Shown: positions 9,082-16,936, counted from the stretch's first letter. The stretch is 64,000 bases of DNA from Arcobacter vandammei (GCF_016106035.1 NZ_JADKPZ010000002.1:1-64000); one strand, 5' to 3'. Notes: generated from the letters alone by a model not told the origin. A program made the numbers and translations.

Positions 9082-9969
9082 ATGAAATGGGAAGACAATA
9101 GAAGATCTTCAAATATTGAAGATAGAAGAAATGAGAGTCAAAGTTTTGGTAGTCGTACTAGTGGAGGCTCTATTGTATCGCTTTTACCAATAATAAAAAG
9201 TTTGATAGGAACAACTTTTGGAAGAATAATTTTAGTTATTGGTGCTGTTTTATATTTTGGTTTTGGAATTAATCCACTTACTTTTTTGGATGGAGGAGCA
9301 ACTACACAAGCTCAAACACAAAAAGTTGCAAATCAAGAACTTGATGATAAACAAGCACAATTTGTAAGTGCTGTTTTGGCTCAAACAGAGGATATTTGGA
9401 GAGAAGTTTTGCGAAAAAATGGATACCAATATAGTGATGCTAAACTTGTACTTTTTAGAGGTGGAGTAAGTAGTGCTTGTGGTTTTGCATCTTCTCAAGT
9501 TGGACCTTTTTATTGTCCTGTTGATAAAAAAGTATATTTAGATTTAGCTTTTTTTGATGAGTTAGCAAGAAAATATAAAGCCCCAGGGGAATTTGCACAA
9601 GCTTATGTAGTTGCCCATGAAATAGGACATCATGTTCAAAATCTACTTGGAACTTTAAATAAGGTTCAAAGTGAAAAACAAAGAGTTTCAAAAACTAATC
9701 AAAATGCTCTTCAAGTAAAAGTTGAGCTTCAAGCTGATTGTTATGCAGGAATTTGGGCATATCACTCAAAAGCAATTTTTGGCTCAATAGAAGAGGGTGA
9801 TTTAGAAGCAGGGCTTAGAGCTGCTAGTGCTATAGGTGATGATACTTTGCAAAAACAAGCTCAGGGTTATGTAGTTCCAGATTCATTTACTCATGGAAGT
9901 TCAAATCAAAGAATGGAAGCACTTAAAAAAGGGTTTTATAGTGGAGATTTAAAGGCTTGTAGCCTTTAA
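9082..9969 (+). CDS. YpfJ/KPN_02809-type neutral zinc metallopeptidase
   Basis: This 295-residue protein matches the widespread YpfJ family. It has a disordered N-terminus with Arg/Ser/Asn bias, one TM helix at about residues 45-68, then an extracytoplasmic metallopeptidase domain. The zinc-binding motif HEIGHH begins at residue 179, and the ELQADCYAGIWAYHS block after it supplies the downstream acidic ligand and structural residues. An AAGGATT ribosome-binding site precedes the ATG. Its stop overlaps the convergent truncated XRE gene by 4 bp. The substrate of this family is not known. Confidence 0.9.
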   Translation: MKWEDNRRSSNIEDRRNESQSFGSRTSGGSIVSLLPIIKSLIGTTFGRIILVIGAVLYFGFGINPLTFLDGGATTQAQTQKVANQELDDKQAQFVSAVLAQTEDIWREVLRKNGYQYSDAKLVLFRGGVSSACGFASSQVGPFYCPVDKKVYLDLAFFDELARKYKAPGEFAQAYVVAHEIGHHVQNLLGTLNKVQSEKQRVSKTNQNALQVKVELQADCYAGIWAYHSKAIFGSIEEGDLEAGLRAASAIGDDTLQKQAQGYVVPDSFTHGSSNQRMEALKKGFYSGDLKACSL

Positions 9970-10085
9970 TCTCTTATTTTATATCTTTTTGAGATATTTT
10001 TTGAAGTTCTTATATTTTTAACATTTTCACCAATTTTTTTATAAATCTCTTCAATATTCTTATCTGTAATACTGCACTCTTTCAT
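9966..10085 (-). pseudogene. Truncated XRE-type HTH regulator (first 39 codons)
   Basis: A short frame runs from the ATG at 10085. Residues 12-32 (EEIYKKIGENVKNIRTSKNIS) read as the first helix of an XRE/Cro-type DNA-binding domain. After NIS the frame goes off family. Reading one base over restores SQKDIK, the expected start of helix 2, before another stop, so a one-base deletion has broken the gene and the rest of the domain is absent. It faces a cluster of CTATAG-centred inverted repeats, which look like its former operators. It overlaps the end of the metallopeptidase gene. Confidence 0.55.
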
Positions 10086-10090
10086 CTTAC

Positions 10091-10244
10091 CTACCTATAG
10101 TTAAACTTACCATAAGTATAGAAATATTGAAAACTTGTAACAAATGACTATAGTCATTTATGAATAATGTACTAAAACTAACTATAGTTAAGTTTTATCC
10201 AATAGCATAAATAATAAAATCGTCTTTTAATTAACCATAGTTAG
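10091..10244. promoter_or_regulatory. Cluster of four CTATAG-centred operator-like inverted repeats
   Basis: The divergent intergenic region holds four related sites: CCTATAGTTAA (centre 10097.5), an 18-bp perfect palindrome AAATGACTATAGTCATTT at 10142-10159 (centre 10150.5), TAACTATAGTTA at 10179-10190 (centre 10184.5) and TTAACCATAGTTAG at 10231-10244 (centre 10237.5). Centre-to-centre spacings are 53, 34 and 53 bp. This is the layout expected for cooperative binding of a dimeric repressor between divergent promoters. The adjacent XRE gene is broken, so any current binder must be encoded elsewhere. Confidence 0.6.
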
Positions 10245-10268
10245 TAAAATTTAGAATAAAGGGTTATT

Positions 10269-10472
10269 ATGGCAATAGGAAGTGCAATAGAAAAAACTAA
10301 TTTTGTTCATGTATATGACGAAAAAGGAAGACAAATATTTACAAAAGAATATAAACAAAAAAATGGTGATAAATTAATGGGTTACACAAATAGCACTGTG
10401 AGTATAAAAAAAGGCAAAATGCTTTATACATACGATGAAAAAGGAAAACAAATATCAACTAAATGGATTTAA
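10269..10472 (+). CDS. Small conserved hypothetical protein with duplicated YDEKG(R/K)QI motif
   Basis: This 67-residue protein contains two copies of a short beta-hairpin-like unit: VYDEKGRQIFTK near residue 15 and TYDEKGKQISTK near residue 54, linked by a GYTNSTVSIKKG segment. I recognise the pattern as one seen in small uncharacterised proteins of several host-associated bacteria, but no function is known to me. There is no signal peptide or membrane helix. It begins 24 bp after the last operator-like repeat, behind AAAGGG, so it is the probable regulated gene. The UDG-like frame follows within 7 bp. Confidence 0.6.
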   Translation: MAIGSAIEKTNFVHVYDEKGRQIFTKEYKQKNGDKLMGYTNSTVSIKKGKMLYTYDEKGKQISTKWI

Positions 10473-10479
10473 GATTAAA

Positions 10480-11205
10480 ATGAAAATAAAACAGCAACTT
10501 TTACAAGAGTTTTATGAAGATAAATTTTTAAACTTTAAAATAAATGAAAAATACTCATCTGCACATTTGATAAGCCTTGAAGCAAAAAATATAAATACAG
10601 ATATTATGTTTATAGGACAAGAAACAAATGAATGGTATGGAAATTGGGAAGATATTTGTACTAGAGGAATAGTTGGACAGATGAATATTTATAAAGATTT
10701 TATGGATAAGCATTATCTTACTATGAATAATCTATTTTTTAAATATATAAAAAAGATTATAAATGATAACAATATCGTTCCTGTATATACAAATTTGTTT
10801 AAATTTGATTTAGGAGATGATAGTAGAGTAAAAAATATCTCAAAAGCTCCTAAAGAAACACTATCTAAAATTATTGAGTTTCATAAAGGTATTTTAGCCA
10901 AAGAGATTGAGATTATTCAGCCAAAGATTATTATATTTTTTACTGGACATAACTATGATAAACTTTTTATAGACCCAATAATTAGGCAAAATGGGGATTA
11001 TAAAAAACTATATAAAAAAATCGATGAACTTAATTGCGATGAATGGAAATGCTGTCATTTGGATATAAAAGAGTTTGAAGGATTTGAAAAGTTTACTGGT
11101 TTGGCATATAGAACTTACCACCCAATGTACTTAAATAGAAATCTAAATAAATTTGGAAATGAGATATTTGAATTTTTAAAAGATAGAGTTAGTAATTTTA
11201 TTTAG
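10480..11205 (+). CDS. Uracil-DNA-glycosylase-superfamily-like protein
   Basis: This is a 241-residue protein from the ATG at 10480. An in-frame ATG at 10435 would overlap the preceding gene and has no better ribosome-binding site. An early strand followed by a Gly-Gln-Glu turn (IMFIGQETNEW) resembles the UDG water-activating motif, and the late segment RTYHPMYLNR resembles the UDG HPS-type leucine-loop motif. A central hydrophobic strand KIIIFFTGHNYDKLF precedes a variable region. Enzyme activity is not certain because the catalytic residues deviate from canonical UDG families. It probably forms a short transcription unit with the 67-residue gene. It ends next to the remnant of an EamA gene. 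Confidence 0.5.
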   Translation: MKIKQQLLQEFYEDKFLNFKINEKYSSAHLISLEAKNINTDIMFIGQETNEWYGNWEDICTRGIVGQMNIYKDFMDKHYLTMNNLFFKYIKKIINDNNIVPVYTNLFKFDLGDDSRVKNISKAPKETLSKIIEFHKGILAKEIEIIQPKIIIFFTGHNYDKLFIDPIIRQNGDYKKLYKKIDELNCDEWKCCHLDIKEFEGFEKFTGLAYRTYHPMYLNRNLNKFGNEIFEFLKDRVSNFI

Positions 11206-11210
11206 ATTTT

Positions 11211-11318
11211 CTAAACTCTCTTCTTCCTGATAATTCTTGGAAGACCAAAATTATTTAAAATATATATAGAACTCATCGCAAAAATTATTCTAACTATTAT
11301 CGTACTTGCAAAACTTGA
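11211..11318 (-). pseudogene. 3' remnant of a second EamA/DMT transporter gene
   Basis: Read on the minus strand, this stretch encodes ASTIIVRIIFAMSSIYIL followed by NNFGLPRIIRKKRV and a stop. It matches the last about 33 residues of the intact EamA transporter at 12955-13860 (STIIGVCFAMISIYIL then NNLGVPKIFKRRIKKL). The DNA is also similar, including a shared run at 11250-11272 and 13000-13022. Upstream the frame runs into Lys/Ser with no further similarity. The remainder of this paralog is missing, and the AAA/PD-(D/E)XK gene begins about 80 bp further right, between remnant and intact copy. Confidence 0.7.
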
Positions 11319-11352
11319 TTTTTTTTATTAATAGGATTTATACAAGTTTGGT

Positions 11353-11358
11353 TATAAT
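11353..11358 (+). promoter_or_regulatory. -10 element for the AAA/PD-(D/E)XK gene
   Basis: A TATAAT hexamer lies about 40 bp upstream of the start at 11399, inside GGTTATAATCA. No strong -35 is present, which is normal for Campylobacterota sigma-70 promoters. Confidence 0.4.
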
Positions 11359-11398
11359 CAAGACAAATTTTGAAAATCACAAAAAGCTGGATAAATAT

Positions 11399-12940
11399 AT
11401 GAAACTTAAAAAACTTCCAATTGGTATTCAAACATTTAGTAAAATAAGAGAAGATGATTTTGTATATGTTGATAAAACAGGTATTGCTTATGATTTAATA
11501 GAAAATTATCAATATGTATTTCTTTCACGTCCTAGAAGATTTGGAAAATCTTTGTTTCTTGATACTTTAAGAAATATTTTTGAAGGGAACAAAGAGTATT
11601 TTGCTGATTTGGAAATAGAAAATAAATGGAATTGGGAAGTTAAATATCCAGTTATTCATATTAGTTTTGCTGGTGGAAGACTAGAAAGCAGAGCAGATTT
11701 AGATAAAAAATGGGAAGAAATACTAGAAGACAATGAAAAAAGATTGGGTGTTGAATGTTTTGATAGCATTTATGATAGAAGATGTTTTGAAGAGCTTATA
11801 AAACAAGCTTATGAAAAATATGAACAAAAAGTTGTGGTACTTGTAGATGAATATGATAAACCAATTTTAGACAATATCACAAATCCACAAATTGCAGATG
11901 ATATTAGAAATGGTTTAGTAAATTATTATAGTGTTATAAAAGATAGTGATAAATACTTAAGATTTGCCTTTCTAACAGGAGTTAGTAAGTTTGCAAAAAC
12001 TTCTATTTTTTCTGGACTTAATAATATTGAAGATATATCTTTAAATGTTGAGTTTGGAGATATTTGTGGATATACTCAAAATGATATTGATACAACATTT
12101 GAACCTTATTTAAAAGATGTAGATAAAGAGCAATTAAAAGAGTGGTACAATGGTTACAACTTTTTAGGTTCTTCAATGTACAACCCTTTTGCTATATTAA
12201 AATTTATTAGAAACAACTTTATTTTTGATAACTACTGGTTTGAGAGTGGAACACCTACTTTTTTAATGAAACTAATAGAAAAAAACAACTACTTTTTACC
12301 AAATCTTGCAGATTTAAAAGTGGATAAAAAACTTCTTTCTAGTTTTGATATAAATAATCTTGATTTAGAAGTGATTTTATATCAAACAGGGTATTTGACT
12401 ATAAAAAATACCCAAATAGATGAAGATGAAGATATTATTTATACTTTAAAAATCCCAAATAAAGAGGTGAAAATGTCTTTAAATAAATATATAATCGTAT
12501 ATTTATATAAAGATGATACTTTAAATGCAAAACCACTTAGCAAAGCTTTAAGAGAAAAAAACTTAGATGGATTTAAAAGTGCAATAGAGTCTGTTTTTGC
12601 ATCAATTCCGTACAACAATTTTACAAATAGCCCAATTCAAAATTATGAGGGATTTTACTCAAGTGTTGTTTATGTTTATTTATCATCTTTAGGATTAAAT
12701 ATAATTGGTGAAGATGTTACAAACAGAGGAAGAATAGATTTAACTATTATTATGCCTCAAGCAATATTTATAATAGAATTTAAAGTAGATGGCAAAAATG
12801 CTTTAGAGCAGATAAAAGAGAATAACTATGCCCAAAAATATCTGCAAGAGAAAAAAGATATTTATCTAGTTGGAATTGAGTTTGATAGCAAGAAAAAAAA
12901 TATCTCTAACTTTGAATGGGAAACTATTTTTTGGAACTAA
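11399..12940 (+). CDS. AAA-ATPase-like protein with C-terminal PD-(D/E)XK nuclease domain (DUF1703 type)
   Basis: The protein has 513 residues from the ATG at 11399. An upstream in-frame start at 11306 would add 31 residues unlike the family, and the family N-terminus (KKLPIGIQTFSKI) begins here. The AAA-ATPase-like domain contains PRRFGKS at residues 45-51 (P-loop-like) and VVVLVDEYDKPI (Walker B) near 150. The C-terminal domain carries Asp447, Glu460 and Lys462 in RIDLTII...IIEFKVDG, a complete PD-(D/E)XK signature. The family is common as multicopy accessory genes in gut and anaerobic bacteria and is of unknown function. It lies between the broken and intact EamA genes, consistent with gain by transfer. 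Confidence 0.85.
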   Translation: MKLKKLPIGIQTFSKIREDDFVYVDKTGIAYDLIENYQYVFLSRPRRFGKSLFLDTLRNIFEGNKEYFADLEIENKWNWEVKYPVIHISFAGGRLESRADLDKKWEEILEDNEKRLGVECFDSIYDRRCFEELIKQAYEKYEQKVVVLVDEYDKPILDNITNPQIADDIRNGLVNYYSVIKDSDKYLRFAFLTGVSKFAKTSIFSGLNNIEDISLNVEFGDICGYTQNDIDTTFEPYLKDVDKEQLKEWYNGYNFLGSSMYNPFAILKFIRNNFIFDNYWFESGTPTFLMKLIEKNNYFLPNLADLKVDKKLLSSFDINNLDLEVILYQTGYLTIKNTQIDEDEDIIYTLKIPNKEVKMSLNKYIIVYLYKDDTLNAKPLSKALREKNLDGFKSAIESVFASIPYNNFTNSPIQNYEGFYSSVVYVYLSSLGLNIIGEDVTNRGRIDLTIIMPQAIFIIEFKVDGKNALEQIKENNYAQKYLQEKKDIYLVGIEFDSKKKNISNFEWETIFWN

Positions 12941-12954
12941 GACTTTAATCCTAG

Positions 12955-13860
12955 CTAAAGCTTTTTAATTCTTCTTTTAAAAATCTTAGGAACTCCCAAA
13001 TTATTTAAAATATATATAGAAATCATCGCGAAACAAACTCCAATAATAGTTGAAAACTCTATTTTTTCACCTAAAAATATACTTCCTATTATAATTGCAC
13101 TAGCAGGTACTAAAAATACAAAAGATGAAACCTCTTTTGCTCCAAACTTAGAAGCTCCAAAAAAGTAAATAGAAGTTGCAAAAGTTGTGCTTAAAATAGT
13201 AATCACAAACATATTAAACCAAAAAATAGAGTCATAGTTTGCTACTTTTTCAAAAATATTTTCATCTACATAAAAAATAAATAAAATCGAACTAGAGATT
13301 AAGTATGTGTAAGTAGTAAAAACAAAGGCATTTATTTTTGTAGATTTTGAGGTAATTATTGTAAGAATTGCCCAAAGCATAGATGCTACTATAAAAAAGA
13401 TATTATATTTACTAAAAATAATTTCCATATCAAATTGATAGATATTTATCATATTTAAAACACCAAAAGCACCTAAAACTAAAGCAAAAGAGTGTTTTAA
13501 ACTAATAGTTTTTTTATTCATTATTGCCACAAAAATATAAGTAATAATTGGAATCATAGAAGGAACCATAGCACCTCCTAGGCTTCCTGTTCCGTGTTCA
13601 ACACCAAAATACATAAAAATACTATATAAAACTAAAAAAATAGATGCAAAAATTACTAAAATAAAAGTTTTTAAATCTAGTTTATAGCTCATTTTTAGAA
13701 AAAATATTATAGGAAGCATTGTTAAAAAACAAATTCCCATTCTTAAAAATACTATTTCATAGGCATCTACATAATTTGTCAGAACTTTTGTACTAATCCA
13801 AGAAGCTCCCCAAAAAATCATAGATATGATAATTAAGGGATAAAAAAGCTGTTTAGACAC
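12955..13860 (-). CDS. EamA/DMT-family drug/metabolite transporter
   Basis: This 301-residue inner-membrane protein has ten predicted hydrophobic helices arranged as two EamA repeats. The N-terminal repeat begins IISMIFWGASWISTKVL, and the second begins near NIFFIVASMLWAILTIITSK. The substrate cannot be predicted from sequence. The positive C-terminus (KIFKRRIKKL) is cytosolic. The gene begins on the last base of moeA, so the two are probably cotranscribed. A 3' fragment of a close paralog survives at 11211-11318. Confidence 0.88.
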   Translation of the reverse strand: MSKQLFYPLIIISMIFWGASWISTKVLTNYVDAYEIVFLRMGICFLTMLPIIFFLKMSYKLDLKTFILVIFASIFLVLYSIFMYFGVEHGTGSLGGAMVPSMIPIITYIFVAIMNKKTISLKHSFALVLGAFGVLNMINIYQFDMEIIFSKYNIFFIVASMLWAILTIITSKSTKINAFVFTTYTYLISSSILFIFYVDENIFEKVANYDSIFWFNMFVITILSTTFATSIYFFGASKFGAKEVSSFVFLVPASAIIIGSIFLGEKIEFSTIIGVCFAMISIYILNNLGVPKIFKRRIKKL

Positions 13861-15074
13861 TATTTTAAGCTGTTTAGTAAAAGAATATCCACTAAATCTC
13901 CATTTTTTATATCGCTACTATCTTGCTCTTGTATCAAAAGAGCAGGGTTTCCCAACATATTTGTTAAAATAGCGCTAGTTCCTTGTTTTTTGCCTATAAA
14001 ATCTATTATATATTCATTGTTTAAATAGGCTACATTACAAGCTGTAAAGATAGTTTTATCTTGAGTTCTTTTGAAATCTTGAGTAATTTTTGCTTTTACA
14101 AATGGAAGTTTTTCATTACTATTTCTAAATTTATAAATCAAAGGTAAAACATATAAAATTGCACAAATAGTTGAAGAGTAGGCAAATCCTGGAAGTGCGA
14201 TTATGATTTTTTCATCTTTTAAAGCTACAAGTATATGCATACCTGGTTTTATTAAAACACCGTGAAATAGCACTTTTGCTTTTAGCCTATCTTTTATCAC
14301 ATCTTGAACTAAATCATAATCCCCAACTGAAACTCCACCAGTAGTTACAACAATATCAGCTTTTTTTAAAGCATTTTCAAAAAAGTTTGTGATATTTTCA
14401 AAATCATCATCTATTGGACCCATTTGTAAAACATCTGCACCATTTTGTTTAAAAAGTGCTTCTAAAGTTAGATGATTTGAACTTCTAATTTGTGAAGCAT
14501 TTGTTTGAGTAATTCCCAAATCCAAAATCTCACTTCCTGTACTTGCAACTGCAACTGTTGGGTTTATAAAAACATCAACTTGAACAATATTTAAAGATGC
14601 CATTACTCCAATTTCACTAAAACCTATTTTTGTTCCAGCTTTGATTAAAATTTCATCTTTTTTGTAATTTTCCCCAATATTTCTTACAGCAAAACCTTTA
14701 GGAACAGCTTTTGTGATTTTTATTTTATTTCCTAAAACTTCCACATTTTCAATAGGAATTAAAGTATCACTTCCTTTTGGCATAAGCGAACCTGTAAAAG
14801 TTTTGATACAAGTTTTGCTTAAAACTTCAGTATCTACCACAAAACCAGCTGGATTTTTATCTATAATTTCAAGCTCATTTTCTATATCTTCAAACTTGAA
14901 AGCATAGCCATCCATACCTGAAGTTGGAAACTCTGGGCTATTGTGATTGGCAATAATATCTTTTGCTAAAATATAACCTACACTATTAGCTATAAATACT
15001 CTTTTACTTGAACAAGATATTTTTATATTGTCCAAAATCTCTAAAGATTTTTTATAAGTTATGAAATCTCGCAT
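13860..15074 (-). CDS. moeA: Molybdopterin molybdenumtransferase MoeA
   Basis: This 404-residue protein is of usual MoeA length. It inserts molybdate into adenylylated molybdopterin to form molybdenum cofactor. The N-terminal substrate segment SPEFPTSGMDGYAF, the central MogA-like domain with TTGGVSVGDYD and the ALPGFAYSS segment are all present. The C-terminal beta-barrel domain IV follows. MoeA supports molybdoenzymes such as nitrate or formate dehydrogenases, which are not in this window. It overlaps the preceding small gene and the following EamA gene by one base each, forming a compact minus-strand operon. Confidence 0.95.
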   Translation of the reverse strand: MRDFITYKKSLEILDNIKISCSSKRVFIANSVGYILAKDIIANHNSPEFPTSGMDGYAFKFEDIENELEIIDKNPAGFVVDTEVLSKTCIKTFTGSLMPKGSDTLIPIENVEVLGNKIKITKAVPKGFAVRNIGENYKKDEILIKAGTKIGFSEIGVMASLNIVQVDVFINPTVAVASTGSEILDLGITQTNASQIRSSNHLTLEALFKQNGADVLQMGPIDDDFENITNFFENALKKADIVVTTGGVSVGDYDLVQDVIKDRLKAKVLFHGVLIKPGMHILVALKDEKIIIALPGFAYSSTICAILYVLPLIYKFRNSNEKLPFVKAKITQDFKRTQDKTIFTACNVAYLNNEYIIDFIGKKQGTSAILTNMLGNPALLIQEQDSSDIKNGDLVDILLLNSLK

Positions 15075-15274
15075 TATTTAACACTTAATCTGTTTTGTTT
15101 CATCACAATTATTTTTTCGAAAAGCATTTTTCCAAAACCTTCAGGAAGATTCTCATTTGCCTCTTCAACATCAGCAATTATCTTTCTTATTTCGCTCTCA
15201 TTTAAGTAAATGGCAATTGGTAAAATAGTCTCTTTTATTTTATCTACAAACTGTTGTTCTTCTTCTAATGTCAT
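15074..15274 (-). CDS. Small conserved hypothetical protein upstream of moeA
   Basis: This 66-residue acidic, probably helical soluble protein (MTLEEEQQFVDKIKETILP at the start) has a central ESEIRKIIADVEEANENLPEG segment. I recognise no family. It has no signal peptide or Cys. The gene leads the moeA-EamA transcription unit and shares its last base with the moeA start, so it is probably translated in concert with MoeA. A role in molybdenum cofactor assembly would be guesswork. Confidence 0.6.
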   Translation of the reverse strand: MTLEEEQQFVDKIKETILPIAIYLNESEIRKIIADVEEANENLPEGFGKMLFEKIIVMKQNRLSVK

Positions 15275-15349
15275 TTTCTACTCTTTAAATAATATTTTAA
15301 ATTGGATTATATAGTTTTTAACTAAAATAGTTTATTAAAACTTTTTAGA

Positions 15350-15355
15350 TATAAT
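15350..15355 (+). promoter_or_regulatory. -10 element for the TtcA-like/DUF523 operon
   Basis: TATAAT occurs within TTTTTAGATATAATCCC, 23 bp before the ATG at 15378. The preceding T-rich stretch matches the periodic T-tracts usual in Campylobacterota promoters. Confidence 0.55.
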
Positions 15356-15377
15356 CCCAAAAAAATATAGTTTAGGA

Positions 15378-16169
15378 ATGTTTAAATTGGTAGAAATAAG
15401 CAAAAAAATAACATCAAATGTAGCAAAAGTAAATGCAACTTACGGTTTAATAAAAGAGGGTGATAGAGTAATGGTAGGTTTTAGTGGTGGAAAAGACTCA
15501 TTAACTCTTCTTCATACACTAAATAGAATGCAAAAAAAAGCACCATTTAAATTTGATTTTAAAGCAGTTACAATTACTTATGGAATGGGTGAACAAGTTG
15601 AGTTTTTAAGCAATCACTGTAAAGAGCATGGAATTGAACACGAGATAATAGACACTCAAATTTTTGATCTTGCAGGAGAAAAAATAAGAAAAAATTCATC
15701 TTTTTGTTCATTTTTTTCAAGAATGAGAAGAGGGTATTTATATACAACAGCACTAGAACAAGGATACAATAAAGTAGCATTAGGACACCATTTAGATGAT
15801 GCTATGGAGTCATATTTTATGAACTTCTTTTATAATGGAACAATGAGAACAATGCCTCCAAAATATACTGCAAACAATGGGTTAGAAGTAATTCGACCTT
15901 TAATCTTTTGTAGAGAGCGGCAATTAAGAGCTTTTGCTAGTACGAATGAAATAAGAGTAATTGGAGATGAAGCCTGTCCAGGTCTTAGATTTGATGTGAA
16001 AATGCCACATGCAAGAGCAACAACAAAAGAGCTTTTAGCAAAACTAGAAGAGCAAAATCCAAAGATTTTTGTATCTATGAAAGCAGCTTTTAGTAATATA
16101 CAACTTCCTACATTCTTTTATAAAGATTTAAAAGATATAAAACTTTCTTTTGAAGATGAAAACATATGA
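15378..16169 (+). CDS. TtcA-like PP-loop tRNA thiolation enzyme with an incomplete CxxC
   Basis: This 263-residue PP-loop ATPase matches the TtcA family in order: SGGKDS at residues 36-41 (ATP pyrophosphatase loop), SRMRRGYLY after the cysteine site, and LGHHLDDAMESYFMNFFYNG at about 135-154. TtcA makes 2-thiocytidine at tRNA position 32 and normally holds an iron-sulphur cluster with two Cys in a CxxC plus one distal Cys. Here Cys110 and distal Cys200 are present, but the second CxxC position is Phe113. It may therefore bind the cluster differently or be a functionally distinct paralog. It overlaps the DUF523 gene by 4 bp. Confidence 0.78.
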   Translation: MFKLVEISKKITSNVAKVNATYGLIKEGDRVMVGFSGGKDSLTLLHTLNRMQKKAPFKFDFKAVTITYGMGEQVEFLSNHCKEHGIEHEIIDTQIFDLAGEKIRKNSSFCSFFSRMRRGYLYTTALEQGYNKVALGHHLDDAMESYFMNFFYNGTMRTMPPKYTANNGLEVIRPLIFCRERQLRAFASTNEIRVIGDEACPGLRFDVKMPHARATTKELLAKLEEQNPKIFVSMKAAFSNIQLPTFFYKDLKDIKLSFEDENI

Positions 16170-16669
16170 AAATATTAGTTTCTTCTTGTCTTTTAGGTGA
16201 AGATACAAGATATGACGGAGCAAACTCTAGTATTGCTTTAAATCCTAAGTTCAAATTTGCACAAAAAGAACTTTTTATGGATATTATGTGTGATAATGAG
16301 ATTTTTTCTATTTGTCCAGAAGTTGCTGGTGGTTTAACAATACCAAGAAATAAAGCTGAGATAATAAGCCACAATAAGCCTTTTAAAGTTGTTGATATAG
16401 AACAAAATGATGTAACAATAAATTTTTTAATTGGTGCAAAAAAAACTCTTGATATTTGCCTTGAAAATGGTATAAAAGTTGCACTTTTAAAATCGAAATC
16501 CCCATCTTGTGGAAATGCAGAGGTTTACGATGGAACTTTTTCTTCAACACTTATAAAAGAGAAAGGCTTAAGTGCTAGACTTTTGGAAGAAAATGGAGTT
16601 AAAGTTTTCAATGAATTTGAACTAGAAGATTTAAGAAAATTTATAAAAGAAAATAAAAATTTGAGCTAA
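16166..16669 (+). CDS. DUF523 family protein
   Basis: This 167-residue protein is a stand-alone DUF523 domain. The N-terminal signature VSSCLLGEDTRYDG, the ICPEVAGGL segment with its Cys and the KSKSPSCG motif near residue 112 are all typical. The conserved cysteines suggest metal or cluster binding, but the function is not established. The gene overlaps the TtcA-like gene by 4 bp, so the pair is translationally coupled, which weakly suggests a role in sulphur or tRNA chemistry. A second DUF523 domain lies at 39538-40491, fused to DUF1722. Confidence 0.85.
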   Translation: MKILVSSCLLGEDTRYDGANSSIALNPKFKFAQKELFMDIMCDNEIFSICPEVAGGLTIPRNKAEIISHNKPFKVVDIEQNDVTINFLIGAKKTLDICLENGIKVALLKSKSPSCGNAEVYDGTFSSTLIKEKGLSARLLEENGVKVFNEFELEDLRKFIKENKNLS

Positions 16670-16686
16670 GAAATTAATCTTAGCTC
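16663..16686 (-). terminator. Hairpin terminator between converging genes
   Basis: A 9-bp stem, GAGCTAAGA / TCTTAGCTC with a six-base loop, lies between the DUF523 stop and the 79-residue gene. Read on the minus strand it is followed by a T-rich run, so it mainly ends the minus-strand transcript. Confidence 0.65.
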
Positions 16687-16696
16687 CAAATTAGAT

Positions 16697-16936
16697 TTAA
16701 GCCTTTAAATCAAGTAATCTATCTAAAACTGCACCTTGAACTTCAATACTTTTTGCATTTGCACTATATGAGATAATTTCTGGAATTTGTCCTGCAACTG
16801 TTTCCATCAAATCTCCAGCAACTTCTTGAAGTTCTGGATCACCAACAACAGAAGCAACTTCAGATATATTTGAAACATTCTCTTGAAGTTGAAGACTAGA
16901 GCTAATCATAGCTCCTAAATTATTATCTATTCTCAT
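16697..16936 (-). CDS. Small hypothetical protein with flagellin-like N-terminus
   Basis: This 79-residue helical protein begins MRIDNNLGAMISSSLQLQ, reminiscent of the coiled N-terminal segment of flagellins and hook-associated proteins (which start with MRINxN). It ends with the helix AKSIEVQGAVLDRLLDLKA. It has no Cys, no signal peptide and no membrane helix. A good AAGGAGA ribosome-binding site precedes the ATG. It is a single-gene unit closed by its own hairpin. A small motility-associated or axial-type protein is a possible role, but the family is not recognised with certainty. I see no clear sigma-28 or sigma-54 promoter upstream. Confidence 0.6.
   Translation of the reverse strand: MRIDNNLGAMISSSLQLQENVSNISEVASVVGDPELQEVAGDLMETVAGQIPEIISYSANAKSIEVQGAVLDRLLDLKA

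Noticed and set aside
10435-10479. 15-codon N-terminal extension of the UDG-like gene
   Set aside because: It overlaps the 67-residue gene in another frame and has no better ribosome-binding site than the ATG at 10480.
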